From positions 1 through 48,504 of the forward strand of contig CALVOW010000009.1 in the NCBI GenBank assembly GCA_944350445.1: DNA of 48,504 nt. Direction: 5' to 3'. How positions within the stretch are numbered: the stretch's first letter is position 1; every line of letters starts with the position of its first letter. Positions 1-10,092 of the stretch are shown here, piece by piece. Below the pieces are notes generated by a model, which did no database searches, was not told the origin of the DNA, and saw only the letters and a list, made by a program, of their open reading frames with translations. Position numbers and translations under genes: made by a program. The stretch comes from an uncultured Bacilli bacterium. GTDB taxonomy: Bacteria > Bacillota_I > Bacilli_A > RF39 > UBA660.

Positions 1-300
1 TTCAATTTATTAGCCTTAATTAGTGCTAATACTAAAATATCAAACATTCTAAACTTCAACTAGCACAACGCGTTATTATATATATTTTTTATACTAATTG
101 AAAATATTAAAAAAAATTAAGAAGTAGTAATCTTTATTTTTAATTATTTTTTATATAACAAATTTCTATTTTACTATTCAATAAATTATTTATTACGTAA
201 GTATAAAACAATTTTTGATACTAGTTAAAAAGTAAATTCAAAAATCATCAATTTGCTTCTCTTTTTTTAATATGCTACTTTTAATTTGAAAGGAGGGTAT
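1..300. other. AT-rich non-coding left edge
   Basis: This stretch before the first gene is extremely AT-rich and holds no gene that I can support. No convincing -35/-10 pair or strong hairpin is visible. The only clear signal is the ribosome binding site AAAGGAGGG at 289-297, which belongs to the next gene. Confidence 0.6.
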
Positions 301-1230
301 ATGGTTACAAAAAGTTTTTTAACACGAGATGATTTAGTAAAACTAGATAAAGAATTAAAGCTTATTCCTTTAACATTTGATAAGATGTTTAAAAGTGTTT
401 TTACTTATGATTTAGAGATCTTCAAAGAATTTTTGATCTTAGAAACAAATCTTGATTTAGATATAGAATCAACTAATATATCTTTATTAAATAATGAACT
501 ACCCAAGGGAATTATCAAAGAATATCAAAAGACCATTGATATTTATGTTTTTTTAAATGATAATACAAGAATTGATGTTGAATTAAATAATGCCAATTAC
601 AATAACCTTTTAAGTATCAGAAATAGTTTGTATGAAAGTAAATTATTTAGTATGAGTCTTGAAAGTGGAGAAAGTATTAAAGAGTTAGCTAATAAAAAAA
701 TAATTCAACTTAATTTAAACACTAAGGATTTTAATATAACTTATGGGGAAGATATTTTAATGACCTATGGTATTAAAACGGGAAACTTTTATCTGAAAAA
801 TCGGCAAATCATCTTGAAGTATCTTGCTTACTATAAGAAAATGTATTATAATTTTGATATTAAGTTAAGTAAAAGTGAATTATGGTTAGTTGTTATTTTA
901 AGTGAGACTTTTACCGAACTTTACGATTTACTTGGTGAATTACTAAGTGATTCAAAACGCGAGAAATTTATAAGGAAAGTGATTGAAATGAGTAAAGATA
1001 CTTTCATTCTTCATGAATGGGAAAAAGAGAAAATGGATGAATTAACAAAGTTAGCCTATGAAGAAGATGGACATAAAAAAGGTCTTGAACAAGGTTTTGC
1101 TGATGGTTTTCAAAAACGAAGTCAAGAAATAGCTAAAAACTTATTAAAGGCCAATGTTTCTTTGGATATAATTAGTGAAAGTACAGGTTTATCTCTTGAA
1201 GAATTAGAAAAAATTAAAACCGAAATATAA
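301..1230 (+). CDS. Rpn/PD-(D/E)XK nuclease family protein (PDDEXK_2 transposase-like)
   Basis: The protein (309 aa) has the layout of the Rpn / PDDEXK_2 family, which includes recombination-promoting nucleases often annotated as putative transposases. The N-terminus carries the family signature LTFDKMFKSVF, followed by an acidic strand region (TRIDVELNN) where the nuclease core should lie. The C-terminal tail, with GLEQGFADGF and a short Ser-Leu-Glu-Glu-Leu segment, is typical of the family. I chose the ATG at 301 because AAAGGAGGG lies just upstream; an in-frame TTG at 286 would place the ribosome binding site inside the gene. It stands alone and faces the cyclophilin gene across a shared terminator. 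A decayed relative lies near 25.4 kb. Family assignment is from recognition; nuclease activity is inferred. Confidence 0.8.
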   Translation: MVTKSFLTRDDLVKLDKELKLIPLTFDKMFKSVFTYDLEIFKEFLILETNLDLDIESTNISLLNNELPKGIIKEYQKTIDIYVFLNDNTRIDVELNNANYNNLLSIRNSLYESKLFSMSLESGESIKELANKKIIQLNLNTKDFNITYGEDILMTYGIKTGNFYLKNRQIILKYLAYYKKMYYNFDIKLSKSELWLVVILSETFTELYDLLGELLSDSKREKFIRKVIEMSKDTFILHEWEKEKMDELTKLAYEEDGHKKGLEQGFADGFQKRSQEIAKNLLKANVSLDIISESTGLSLEELEKIKTEI

Positions 1231-1251
1231 TTTATTTAGTCTTTAATTAGC

Positions 1252-1284
1252 AAAAAATCACATTTTATTTGATGTGATTTTTAT
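1252..1284. terminator. bidirectional Rho-independent terminator
   Basis: AAAATCACAT and ATGTGATTTT form a perfect stem around a short AT loop, with A-tract before and T-tract after. It can serve both the Rpn gene on the plus strand and the cyclophilin gene on the minus strand. Confidence 0.8.
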
Positions 1285-1294
1285 TTTAAATTTC

Positions 1295-3182
<1,888 letters not shown>

Positions 3183-3197
3183 TTATATTACATAAAT

Positions 3198-3226
3198 ATT
3201 ATATAAAAAAATAAGTTAATATACAA
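3198..3226 (-). promoter_or_regulatory. sigma-A type promoter for purA
   Basis: On the minus strand, TTGTAT (3226-3221) and TATAAT (3203-3198) are separated by 17 bp, about 30 bp upstream of the purA start. Confidence 0.75.
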
Positions 3227-3247
3227 TTGCTTAGACAAATTTTAAAC

Positions 3248-3270
3248 AAAAAAAAGAAGCAATCGCTTCT
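3248..3270 (-). terminator. Rho-independent terminator
   Basis: On the minus strand AGAAGC-GATT-GCTTCT is followed by a run of T. It overlaps the stop codon of the gene ending at 3269 and separates it from purA. Confidence 0.85.
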
Positions 3271-3685
3271 ACTTATTTTGCATCATATTCAATAAGTTAA
3301 TTTTAAACATATCTTTTTCAGGATGAGCTTTACTAATCATAACCCCTTTATAAGCTGTTAACTCAGCTCGATGACCTTCTTCAAGAATACCATCTGGGGT
3401 AATATTTGTTAAAAGAATAATTTTCTTATCTTCATACACGGTATAATGTAGTTTTATTTCTCCATGCACTTTAACAAACATTTCATCAGTTGGTAAGACT
3501 AATTCATAATTTTTAGTATTAGCATCACTAGAAATTAATTCACCTAAAAATTCGCCATTTCTAATTTTAGGATAATATTCAAATGTTAATTTTTTATAAG
3601 CTAACATATTATATTTACGAACTGATCTTTCTTTCTTTCGAAAATCATTTTCATTTTGGTATTCAAATATATAACTTTGTTTCAT
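3269..3685 (-). CDS. conserved hypothetical protein, unrecognised
   Basis: I do not recognise this 138-aa protein. It has no signal peptide or membrane segment. It starts with a short basic helical part, and the remainder looks beta-rich with alternating hydrophobic residues, suggesting a small soluble beta domain. I chose the ATG at 3685 because AGGGG lies about 10 bases upstream; the frame is open to 3709 but those codons would contain the ribosome binding site. It is a single-gene unit: a near-perfect promoter lies 70 bases upstream and a terminator overlaps its stop codon. Such a strong private promoter suggests steady expression. Confidence 0.7.
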   Translation of the reverse strand: MKQSYIFEYQNENDFRKKERSVRKYNMLAYKKLTFEYYPKIRNGEFLGELISSDANTKNYELVLPTDEMFVKVHGEIKLHYTVYEDKKIILLTNITPDGILEEGHRAELTAYKGVMISKAHPEKDMFKINLLNMMQNK

Positions 3686-3730
3686 ATTATTCAACCCCTT
3701 TAACCCCATAAAATACTACAATTTATCGAT

Positions 3731-3750
3731 AGTACCCCTATCTATCAATT
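3731..3750 (-). promoter_or_regulatory. hairpin at the start of a 5' leader
   Basis: GATAG and CTATC arms (about 3728-3747) flank a GC-richer core with CCCC/GGGG at the predicted 5' end of the transcript from the promoter at 3759-3787. It could protect the mRNA 5' end or bind a regulator; no specific function is shown. Confidence 0.35.
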
Positions 3751-3758
3751 TCGTTAGT

Positions 3759-3787
3759 ATTATACTATAAAAAGATCTAAAAGTCAA
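3759..3787 (-). promoter_or_regulatory. near-consensus sigma-A promoter
   Basis: TTGACT (3787-3782), 17 bp spacer, TATAAT (3764-3759) on the minus strand. It drives the unrecognised gene at 3269-3685 and lies over the stop codon of the ysxE-like gene. Confidence 0.88.
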
Positions 3788-4677
3788 ACTTTTTCGGGTA
3801 TTCTTTCTAATTTTTGCACCAAAAAAGCAATTTTTCGAAGATAAACCAAATAATTATTAATATGATAGCAATCTAAATACGTATTTTTCGTAAATTCTAT
3901 TCGTTTAGGAATTGCTAATTTAATTAAAAAAAGCAAATATTCATCATTATCCATTTTATTTTCCGCTTCATATTCTCTTAAAAAATCTTCTAAGCTTAAA
4001 TCATAATAATTTTCTTGATATATTTTTAATAAATCAAAAATTGGCATATCAAGTTTTGACTTTGACCAACTAATTAAATACTTCCTATCAGACTCTAAAA
4101 TATGGGTTAAATCTAAATTATTATGGATCATGCTATAGCGAATTACTTTTTTTTCTTTCATATGGTTATACCAATCATTTATTTTTCTTTTAACAAAACT
4201 AAGTAGATAGTAAAATATATCAATATTTGAAACTAATAAGTATTCACTTGGGGACATAAAAACAACTGTGTCAATATAGTTATTTAAATTTTCATAATAG
4301 TTCATTAAATAGTCTGCTTCTTTTATAGTATTTTCATACACTTCTTTAACAAAATCCATATCAATTTCTTTATGAAAAGATGTTTTTCGATGTAAATGTC
4401 CACATAAATGAATTAAGTCATTAACTCTTTGTTCCCTAGGTACATCTTTCTCTTCTATATACTCAACGAGATCAAAAGAAGCATTTTTATTATTTAAAGT
4501 TCTTGGAAAAAATAAAAAATCTCTTGTTTTCAAATATTCATATATATCATAATTATTACTATTTTCTTTATAAACAAATTTACCTTTATTAGTTTCAATA
4601 ATTAAAACATTTTTTAAATATTTTAGAGATTTTATTTTTAAATTATATTCATCTAAGACTTCTTTTACTCTATTCAT
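3784..4677 (-). CDS. ysxE: YsxE/CotS-like spore-coat pseudokinase
   Basis: This 297-aa protein has the fold pattern of the aminoglycoside-phosphotransferase-like CotS/YsxE family. An N-terminal lobe has a strand-rich VLIIETNKGKFVYKE segment. A C-lobe catalytic-loop equivalent is IHNNLDLTHIL (about residues 184-194), and the metal-binding equivalent is ISW (202-204). The canonical residues are changed: the catalytic Asp is Asn187, the following Asn is His192, and the metal Asp is Ser203. It therefore looks like a pseudokinase. Its start overlaps the end of the SpoVID-like gene by 8 bases, implying translational coupling. In Bacillus subtilis ysxE follows spoVID, so position and family agree. 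Role: probably spore coat or encasement scaffold, by analogy. Confidence 0.68.
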   Translation of the reverse strand: MNRVKEVLDEYNLKIKSLKYLKNVLIIETNKGKFVYKENSNNYDIYEYLKTRDFLFFPRTLNNKNASFDLVEYIEEKDVPREQRVNDLIHLCGHLHRKTSFHKEIDMDFVKEVYENTIKEADYLMNYYENLNNYIDTVVFMSPSEYLLVSNIDIFYYLLSFVKRKINDWYNHMKEKKVIRYSMIHNNLDLTHILESDRKYLISWSKSKLDMPIFDLLKIYQENYYDLSLEDFLREYEAENKMDNDEYLLFLIKLAIPKRIEFTKNTYLDCYHINNYLVYLRKIAFLVQKLERIPEKV

Positions 4678-5422
4678 CTTGACTTGGAATAATTAATTTT
4701 GAACCAATTACTAAATTATCTAAATCATTATAATCACTTAAAATTTCTTTGTTAGTATTAAATTTATCACAGATAATATCAATTGTATCATCTTCTTTGA
4801 CTGTATAAACACGATAAATAGAAAATTCTTTTTCTTCTTCTATATCTTGAAATAATGTTTCACTAAAATCTGTATTGACATTAATTTCTTCACTAGATTT
4901 TTTTTCACTAACTACTTCTTCTTTTTTTATAGAAATATTTTTTTCTTTAGCTAAATTTTCTAATTCCTTTAAATCGTCGTTAACATCACCTTCTAAAAAA
5001 GTAAATTCTTTTTCTTTTCGCTCATCTTGAACTTCTACTTCGTTGGTTTCTTTATCTTCTTTGGGAACTACTACTTCAATTGTTTCAACTGGATCTTCTT
5101 TAATATCTAAATCATCTAACATAACACTAATATTTACTTTTAAATTTTCTTCATTAATAATTTCATAGGAAAAATCATCAATACTAACAACACAATTTTT
5201 GGTTTCATATTTTGGATCAATTGTAATATCAACAGGAATATTATATTTAAATTCCTCTTCCGTTTGATTAACATCTAACATTTTATAAGTCCCGCTAACA
5301 ATAAACTCCCCCGAAACAGTTTCCTCATCTAACTTTAAAGTATTATCAAGAGCAATTGACGTTATTTCCCCTATTTTGGTTTTAAACATTAAATCTTTGG
5401 TAAAAGGTACAATTTTTTTCAT
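4670..5422 (-). CDS. spoVID: short SpoVID-like spore morphogenetic protein with C-terminal LysM
   Basis: SpoVID coordinates coat encasement of the forespore in Bacillus. This 250-aa protein matches its two ends. The N-terminal beta domain (about 1-105) has a GEITSIALD segment, an FIVSGTY strand and IPVDITIDP, in the same order as in SpoVID. The C-terminal LysM (about 203-247) has YTVKEDDTIDIICDKFN and LVIGSKLIIPS. In between is an acidic Glu/Lys/Asp linker of roughly 95 residues, against more than 300 in B. subtilis SpoVID. GAGG precedes the ATG. The next gene is a YsxE-like protein, the same neighbour as in Bacillus. A generic LysM protein is the alternative, but the N-domain match argues for SpoVID. 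Confidence 0.75.
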   Translation of the reverse strand: MKKIVPFTKDLMFKTKIGEITSIALDNTLKLDEETVSGEFIVSGTYKMLDVNQTEEEFKYNIPVDITIDPKYETKNCVVSIDDFSYEIINEENLKVNISVMLDDLDIKEDPVETIEVVVPKEDKETNEVEVQDERKEKEFTFLEGDVNDDLKELENLAKEKNISIKKEEVVSEKKSSEEINVNTDFSETLFQDIEEEKEFSIYRVYTVKEDDTIDIICDKFNTNKEILSDYNDLDNLVIGSKLIIPSQDE

Positions 5423-5479
5423 ATATCCTCACTTTCATTTAATTGTATTCAAAAAATATTTTTTTAATACAAAAAAGTA

Positions 5480-6043
5480 TTAGTTATATAAGTTATTTTT
5501 CTTTATATAATCTAATACTTTATCATCTAAATATAAAATTTTGCCAGATGCTAATCCTTCCCTTGACTTAGTTGATGATCCAGAATATTCTTTCTTAATA
5601 ATTATAATTCTATCTTTATAGAAAGAATATTTTAAAGAAATAATTGCTTCTAAATCGTTTTTATCTCTTTGAATAACAATTAAATAATAATTTTTTAATA
5701 TATTTTCATATTCCAAAAAAGTATCTAATTTTAAAAATAAATCACTTCCCATTAAAAGATAATTAATTTGGTAAGCTTTCTTAATATTTTCTAAAATTAA
5801 ATAATTAAAAAATCCTAAGTTATTAAATGTATAAATGTTTAAAACTTCTTGATTTTTAATTTTTATTAAATTTAACATATTGATACGACTTTCAATTGAG
5901 ACTAACTCTTTTGCTTTGGCTTTACTATTAACTGGTAAAAAATAAAGATAATCAATAACTTTTAAATCTAACAAATCTTTGGTTATTTTCAAATGAATCG
6001 TGGTTGGGGGGTTAAATGATCCTACATATAAACAATTTTTCAT
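5480..6043 (-). CDS. nadD: nicotinate-nucleotide adenylyltransferase (NadD-like)
   Basis: NadD adenylates nicotinate mononucleotide in NAD synthesis. The 187-aa protein is a nucleotidyltransferase of this family. The N-terminal phosphate-binding motif is GSFNPPTTIH (family GxFxPxHxGH, here with Asn for the usual Asp and only the second His kept). LLMGSDLFLKLDTF matches the substrate-binding segment, and GSSTKSREG is the equivalent of the ISSTxIR motif. The ATG follows the rpmF terminator by only a few bases and has no clear ribosome binding site, which is odd. It may be translated from read-through mRNA or start further inside. Downstream is the spoVID-like gene. Confidence 0.8.
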   Translation of the reverse strand: MKNCLYVGSFNPPTTIHLKITKDLLDLKVIDYLYFLPVNSKAKAKELVSIESRINMLNLIKIKNQEVLNIYTFNNLGFFNYLILENIKKAYQINYLLMGSDLFLKLDTFLEYENILKNYYLIVIQRDKNDLEAIISLKYSFYKDRIIIIKKEYSGSSTKSREGLASGKILYLDDKVLDYIKKNNLYN

Positions 6044-6049
6044 AATTTA

Positions 6050-6080
6050 AATAAAAAAGATACTTTTTAAGCATCTTTCT
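6050..6080 (-). terminator. Rho-independent terminator after rpmF
   Basis: On the minus strand AGATGCTT-AAA-AAGTATCT (with G-U pairs) is followed by TTTTTTATTT. It ends the long tad-to-rpmF run; the left arm overlaps the rpmF stop codon. Confidence 0.8.
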
Positions 6081-6246
6081 TGATTATTTCTTCTTTCTTA
6101 TAATATCCACAGTTTTTACAAACTCTATGTGGTTTAATCATTTCCCCACAATTTGGGCAAGAAGTAACAGTCTTGGCAGTTAAAGCTGAATTAGCTCTGC
6201 GCATTCTTTTTCTTGTTTTTGATACTTTTCGAAATGGTACAGCCAT
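6067..6246 (-). CDS. rpmF: 50S ribosomal protein L32, zinc-binding
   Basis: This 59-aa protein starts MAVPFRKVSKTRKRMRRAN, the hallmark N-terminus of bacterial L32, and has two CxxC pairs (CPNC at 30-33, CKNC at 43-46) that form a zinc ribbon. AAAGGAG lies at good spacing before the ATG. It follows the YceD gene directly, the widespread yceD-rpmF order. It is the last gene of the run that begins at tadE, and a terminator overlaps its end. Confidence 0.97.
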   Translation of the reverse strand: MAVPFRKVSKTRKRMRRANSALTAKTVTSCPNCGEMIKPHRVCKNCGYYKKEEIIKKDA

Positions 6247-6261
6247 GTTAACACTCCTTTC

Positions 6262-6696
6262 TTATTCTTTAAAGAAATCTTTAAATGGATTATTTACTTC
6301 GTGAATTTCCTCTTCTTCATAAATATTAGAATATTTACGTTTTAACTCTTTTGTATCACTAAGCGTATACCTAATAGGAATTTCCAATACAATATAATGC
6401 CATAAAAACTCAATTAAATCAAGAGTTTTTAATGAATTTTCTAAATTTTCTTGAATTTCAATCACAAAAGGATAAGGAACTTCTAAAGAAGTAATAGCAT
6501 CTTCTAAGATCATATTACCAGAAACATTTAATTCAATCATTAAATTATTTTCATAATCTTTAGAAATTTTTCCGAAAACTTGCACACTATCAAGAGCTAA
6601 AATATCACTATTTTGTAAATATTCTTTTGAATAACTAACAACCTCATCAATAATAATTTCTTTTTCATAATTTAATTTTGTTAAATCAATTTGCAT
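6262..6696 (-). CDS. yceD: YceD family protein (DUF177), large-subunit rRNA accumulation protein
   Basis: YceD proteins support 23S rRNA accumulation in bacteria and chloroplasts. This 144-aa protein has the typical beta-rich N-half, the acidic middle and the family signature FLWHYIVLEIPIRY, where most relatives have LxxEeLlLelP. The Cys residues found after this motif in many YceD proteins are absent here, as in several Bacilli. AGGTAGGTG precedes the ATG. It sits just upstream of rpmF, the standard partner, with a 15-base gap. Confidence 0.88.
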   Translation of the reverse strand: MQIDLTKLNYEKEIIIDEVVSYSKEYLQNSDILALDSVQVFGKISKDYENNLMIELNVSGNMILEDAITSLEVPYPFVIEIQENLENSLKTLDLIEFLWHYIVLEIPIRYTLSDTKELKRKYSNIYEEEEIHEVNNPFKDFFKE

Positions 6697-6704
6697 TTAA
6701 TCAC

Positions 6705-7058
6705 CTACCTACAATCATTTGGAAGTAAATAAGAAGTTGTTTCATATAATTTTTCGCCATTTTGCGTACAAGATAAAAATGGTGTTAAAGTATTGCCATT
6801 AATTCGAACATAACCATTACAAGTCATGGTTTCATTAATATTTGGCATATTCAAGTCATTTAAACAAATATAACTTTTCGTATTATATAAAGGAATTGTT
6901 TTGGTATATTCAACCATCATATCTTCATAAGTTGTAAATTCTTTATTACGATTTGTGTTTCTTAAAGACGTTAAACTCGGAACAATTAGTAGCATTACTA
7001 AAACAATTAAAACAATAACAGCAATTAATTCTACTAAGGTAAAGCCTTTTTTATTCAT
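6705..7058 (-). CDS. type IV prepilin-like protein (class III signal)
   Basis: The protein (117 aa) begins MNKKGFTLVELIAVIVLIVL, the classic prepilin cleavage signal. Cleavage after Gly5 would leave Phe at +1 and Glu at +5, followed by a hydrophobic helix of about 20 residues. The C-terminal domain is small with four Cys, probably forming disulphides. I chose the ATG at 7058, preceded by AAAGGAATTAG; the longer frame to 7196 lies inside queH. It overlaps the end of queH by 8 bases and is in the same run as the Tad genes, which otherwise lack an obvious pilin. It could be built by that machine or by a competence-type pilus elsewhere. Confidence 0.85.
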   Translation of the reverse strand: MNKKGFTLVELIAVIVLIVLVMLLIVPSLTSLRNTNRNKEFTTYEDMMVEYTKTIPLYNTKSYICLNDLNMPNINETMTCNGYVRINGNTLTPFLSCTQNGEKLYETTSYLLPNDCR

Positions 7059-7656
7059 AACTAATTCCTTTCTTTGAATATTTACAACCACAATAATCTT
7101 GACGATATAAGTTATATTCTTTTGATAAAATAATACTTCGTTTATAACCATCTTTTTTCTTAAAGTCAGAATATAAATATGGAACTTTATACTCACTTTC
7201 TAATTTTTTACCTATTGCATTTAAAACTTGACTATTTTTATAAGGACTAATTGTAAGCGTTGTTGTAAAATAATCAAAACCATTTTCTTTAGCATATAAG
7301 CATGTTTTTAAAAGTCTTAATTTAAAACATTCAAGACAACGAAGTCCCCCTTCTTTTTCCTGTTCTAACCCTTTAATTTTCTCTTCATATTCATCTTTTA
7401 AATAACCAAGGGAAACAACTTTAACGAAATTTTTTGTTTTAAAAGCTAAAACAAATTTTTCAAGTTCAAAAAGCCGCTTTTCATACTCTTCAAGAGTATC
7501 AATATTAGGATTATAAAAAAGAATCGTAATATCGAAATAATTACTTAAATATTCAATGACATAACTAGAACAAGGTGCACAACAAGCATGTAATAATAAT
7601 TTTTTCTTGGTTTTTATTTTTTTTAGGGTATCATCTAAAATAATTTGATAGTTCAT
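7051..7656 (-). CDS. queH: epoxyqueuosine reductase QueH (DUF208)
   Basis: QueH reduces epoxyqueuosine to queuosine in the wobble position of GUN-decoding tRNAs, using an iron-sulphur cluster. The 201-aa protein carries the complete cysteine set: LLHACCAPCSSY near residue 25, GLRCLECFKLRL near 105, and YRQDYCGCKYSKKG near the C-terminus. The ATG lies one base after the yebC stop, so reinitiation is likely; no strong ribosome binding site is visible. Its end overlaps the prepilin start. No other queuosine genes are in the window, so the cell may salvage queuine. Confidence 0.93.
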   Translation of the reverse strand: MNYQIILDDTLKKIKTKKKLLLHACCAPCSSYVIEYLSNYFDITILFYNPNIDTLEEYEKRLFELEKFVLAFKTKNFVKVVSLGYLKDEYEEKIKGLEQEKEGGLRCLECFKLRLLKTCLYAKENGFDYFTTTLTISPYKNSQVLNAIGKKLESEYKVPYLYSDFKKKDGYKRSIILSKEYNLYRQDYCGCKYSKKGISYE

Positions 7657-7657
7657 A

Positions 7658-8377
7658 TTAAATATCTAAATTATGATAAACATTTAAAACATCATCAATA
7701 TCTTCTAAGGCTGTAATTAGTTTCATTACTTTTTCGGTATCTTCTTCACTTAGAGAAATTAAATTATTAGCAACATAAGTAACTTCACTGGTTAAAAAGG
7801 AAGTGATATTATTTTCTTCTAAGGTTTTTTTACAATTCAAAAAATCATCTGGTTCGGTGTAGATTAAATAAGTATCTCCTTTATCAAGACAATCAATGGC
7901 TGAGCCAAGGATTGCTAATTCCATAACATTATCAAAATCTTGATTAGCTTCTAATTCAATAACACCAAGTCTTTTAAATAAATAACTAACAGAGCCATCA
8001 GTTCCTAAATTGCCACCGTATTTTGTTAAAGTTGAACGAACTAACATAGCGGTTCGATTTTTATTATCGGTTAAACAATCAATCATAATAGCAATGCCTG
8101 AGGGAGCATAGCCTTCATAACGAATACTATCATAATTAACATCTTGATTACTACCGATAGCCTTATCAATCGCTTTTTGAATATTATCTTTTGGCATATT
8201 AGCACTTCGTGCTTTTTCAATTACCATCCGAAGTCCGGGATTCATATCGGGGTCGCCATTAGTTCCTTTAGCTGCAACTTGAATTTCTTTGGCTAATTTT
8301 TGAAATACTTTTCCTCTTTCAGCATCAATTAAACCTTTTTTCCTGTGAATTGTTGCCCATTTTGAATGTCCACTCAT
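7658..8377 (-). CDS. yebC: YebC/PmpR family protein
   Basis: YebC proteins are small three-domain factors described as transcriptional regulators and, more recently, as ribosome-associated factors helping translation. The 239-aa sequence has the diagnostic N-terminus MSGHSKWATIHRKKGLID, and then NPGLRMVIEKARSANMPKDN and EGYAPSGIAIMIDCLTDN. TTAGGAGG is placed well before the ATG. It follows tadC by 9 bases and precedes queH by one base, so housekeeping genes are translated from the same message as the Tad machine. Confidence 0.95.
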   Translation of the reverse strand: MSGHSKWATIHRKKGLIDAERGKVFQKLAKEIQVAAKGTNGDPDMNPGLRMVIEKARSANMPKDNIQKAIDKAIGSNQDVNYDSIRYEGYAPSGIAIMIDCLTDNKNRTAMLVRSTLTKYGGNLGTDGSVSYLFKRLGVIELEANQDFDNVMELAILGSAIDCLDKGDTYLIYTEPDDFLNCKKTLEENNITSFLTSEVTYVANNLISLSEEDTEKVMKLITALEDIDDVLNVYHNLDI

Positions 8378-8386
8378 ATTATCCTC

Positions 8387-9085
8387 CTAACTAAAATAAT
8401 TTAAAATAACTGGTCCTAAAATAAGTAAAAGTAAAAGAGGTATAAAAAAGATAACCGAAACAATACTTATTTTAAGAGGCAACTTCGAAATTCTTGCTCT
8501 ATTTTCAAGAACAATCTTTTCTCTGATGTAATCAATTTGATTATATAAAGTATCAATAATATTATTTCCAAATAAATTAGATTCCCGAATATTTAAAAGA
8601 ATATTATTAACCGTATCACTAGGAATTCGCCCCTTTAAATCTTCTAAGGCTTCATCTAAACTTTTTCCTAGATTAACTTCTCGCATTACTTCCCGAATTT
8701 CTAAAGCTAAACTAGAATCAATACTATCACTAGAAACTTTCAAGGCATTCATTAAATTATTACCAGAAATTAAAGACAAAGTTAAAATCTCAAAGAAATA
8801 AATAGCATCATAATCAAGCTCTCTACTTCTTTTTTTAATTTTTGGGTTAAAATACATGTCTGGTAATAAAGTATAATAAAAATAGGTAATAATGGGAGCC
8901 AATATATAACCAAAATCAGTTAAATATATTACCATAAAAAAGATAAAAATACTAGAAATTATGCGAATATTCATAAAAGTAATTGCATTATACTTCTGAT
9001 TAATTCCTAACAATCTAATCTTTTTTTCAATTTTTAAAATACTTTTATCACGATAAAGTAAAGACATTATCCGATTAATTTTCAT
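8387..9085 (-). CDS. tadC: TadC-like type II secretion F domain membrane protein
   Basis: TadB and TadC are the inner-membrane platform of the tight adherence (Flp/Tad) pilus. This 232-aa protein has two N-terminal membrane segments (about 40-75), a cytoplasmic helical domain with the GspF pattern (EILTLSLISGNNLMNALK, then ALEIREVMREVNLGKSLDEA), and a final hydrophobic segment at about 205-230. It lies 3' to tadB with a 4-base overlap. It is shorter than typical TadC (about 300 aa) but complete at both ends. Confidence 0.85.
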   Translation of the reverse strand: MKINRIMSLLYRDKSILKIEKKIRLLGINQKYNAITFMNIRIISSIFIFFMVIYLTDFGYILAPIITYFYYTLLPDMYFNPKIKKRSRELDYDAIYFFEILTLSLISGNNLMNALKVSSDSIDSSLALEIREVMREVNLGKSLDEALEDLKGRIPSDTVNNILLNIRESNLFGNNIIDTLYNQIDYIREKIVLENRARISKLPLKISIVSVIFFIPLLLLLILGPVILNYFS

Positions 9086-10092
9086 AAAGTATCACCTATT
9101 TTCATTATTCTTTTAATAACAAATATATAACTAACATATAAAAGAATACATAAAATTAAAACAAAATAGCCAAGACTTGAAGTAAACAAAGAATTAAAAT
9201 ATGTATTATCTAATAAATAAATTGCAAAAACAAAGATAATTGGCACAAATAATAATATATAATATAACATTTTACTAGATGCTGTTAAATTTTTTAATTC
9301 ATCTTTTAGTTTTTTATCATTAAAGAAAGTTTTTTCAACACTCTCAAAGACTTTAACTATATCTCCACCTGTATTATTTAAGATCGTAAGGGAAGTTGTA
9401 ATATATTTAACTTCTTCAAGTTTAACACGAGATTCAAAACGTTTAAAAACCACATCTAAACTAAGTCCATAAGTAAGATCAATATACATCTTTTGAAATT
9501 CAAGTCCTAAGGGTGAATCTAGTTCATCAGCTACTAATTTAATTGATTGCATGATACTACGACCACTTTTAAAAGAATTATTCATAATCGTAATGGCTTT
9601 TAATAAATCATTTTCTTTTTCTCTTTTTAATAATTTATTGGTTGATATTAAAAACAAATCTAAACTATAAAAACCAATTAAAAGAGCAAATAATATTTGA
9701 AAAAAAGTAACTTCTTCATATCTTAATACATCATAAATAATAACAATTAGAAGATAAAGAATACTAAGTAATACTTTTTTACTAACAAAATCCATTTTAT
9801 CAACTTTATCTTTGTCTTCTTTTTTAATATATTTTTGATATTTTAAAGAATACTTATTAAATATTTTAATCTTTTTTAAAAACTTAGAAACACTTTTAAC
9901 AATATTTTCATAAACAAGAAAGAAATCATCAAAAAATTTAGTTTCTTTTTGTTTTTTAAAAACTGTATATTTATTTAACCTATCTTCAATTTTTATTTTT
10001 CTAACTAAAAGTCTTAAAAAATAAATAATAATTGCAATTAAATATAATAAAACAAGTTGAAAAACAAAGATAAATACTACATTTTGGATCAT
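9082..10092 (-). CDS. tadB: TadB-like type II secretion F domain membrane protein
   Basis: This 336-aa protein has the TadB architecture. There is an N-terminal membrane helix (about 5-28), a basic cytoplasmic linker, two central membrane helices (about 105-145), a GspF domain with LKAITIMNNSFKSGRSIMQS and YGLSLDVVFKRFE, and two C-terminal helices. It overlaps tadA by 4 bases and tadC by 4 bases, a tightly coupled trio. It would form the platform on which the TadA ATPase acts. Confidence 0.85.
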   Translation of the reverse strand: MIQNVVFIFVFQLVLLYLIAIIIYFLRLLVRKIKIEDRLNKYTVFKKQKETKFFDDFFLVYENIVKSVSKFLKKIKIFNKYSLKYQKYIKKEDKDKVDKMDFVSKKVLLSILYLLIVIIYDVLRYEEVTFFQILFALLIGFYSLDLFLISTNKLLKREKENDLLKAITIMNNSFKSGRSIMQSIKLVADELDSPLGLEFQKMYIDLTYGLSLDVVFKRFESRVKLEEVKYITTSLTILNNTGGDIVKVFESVEKTFFNDKKLKDELKNLTASSKMLYYILLFVPIIFVFAIYLLDNTYFNSLFTSSLGYFVLILCILLYVSYIFVIKRIMKIGDTL

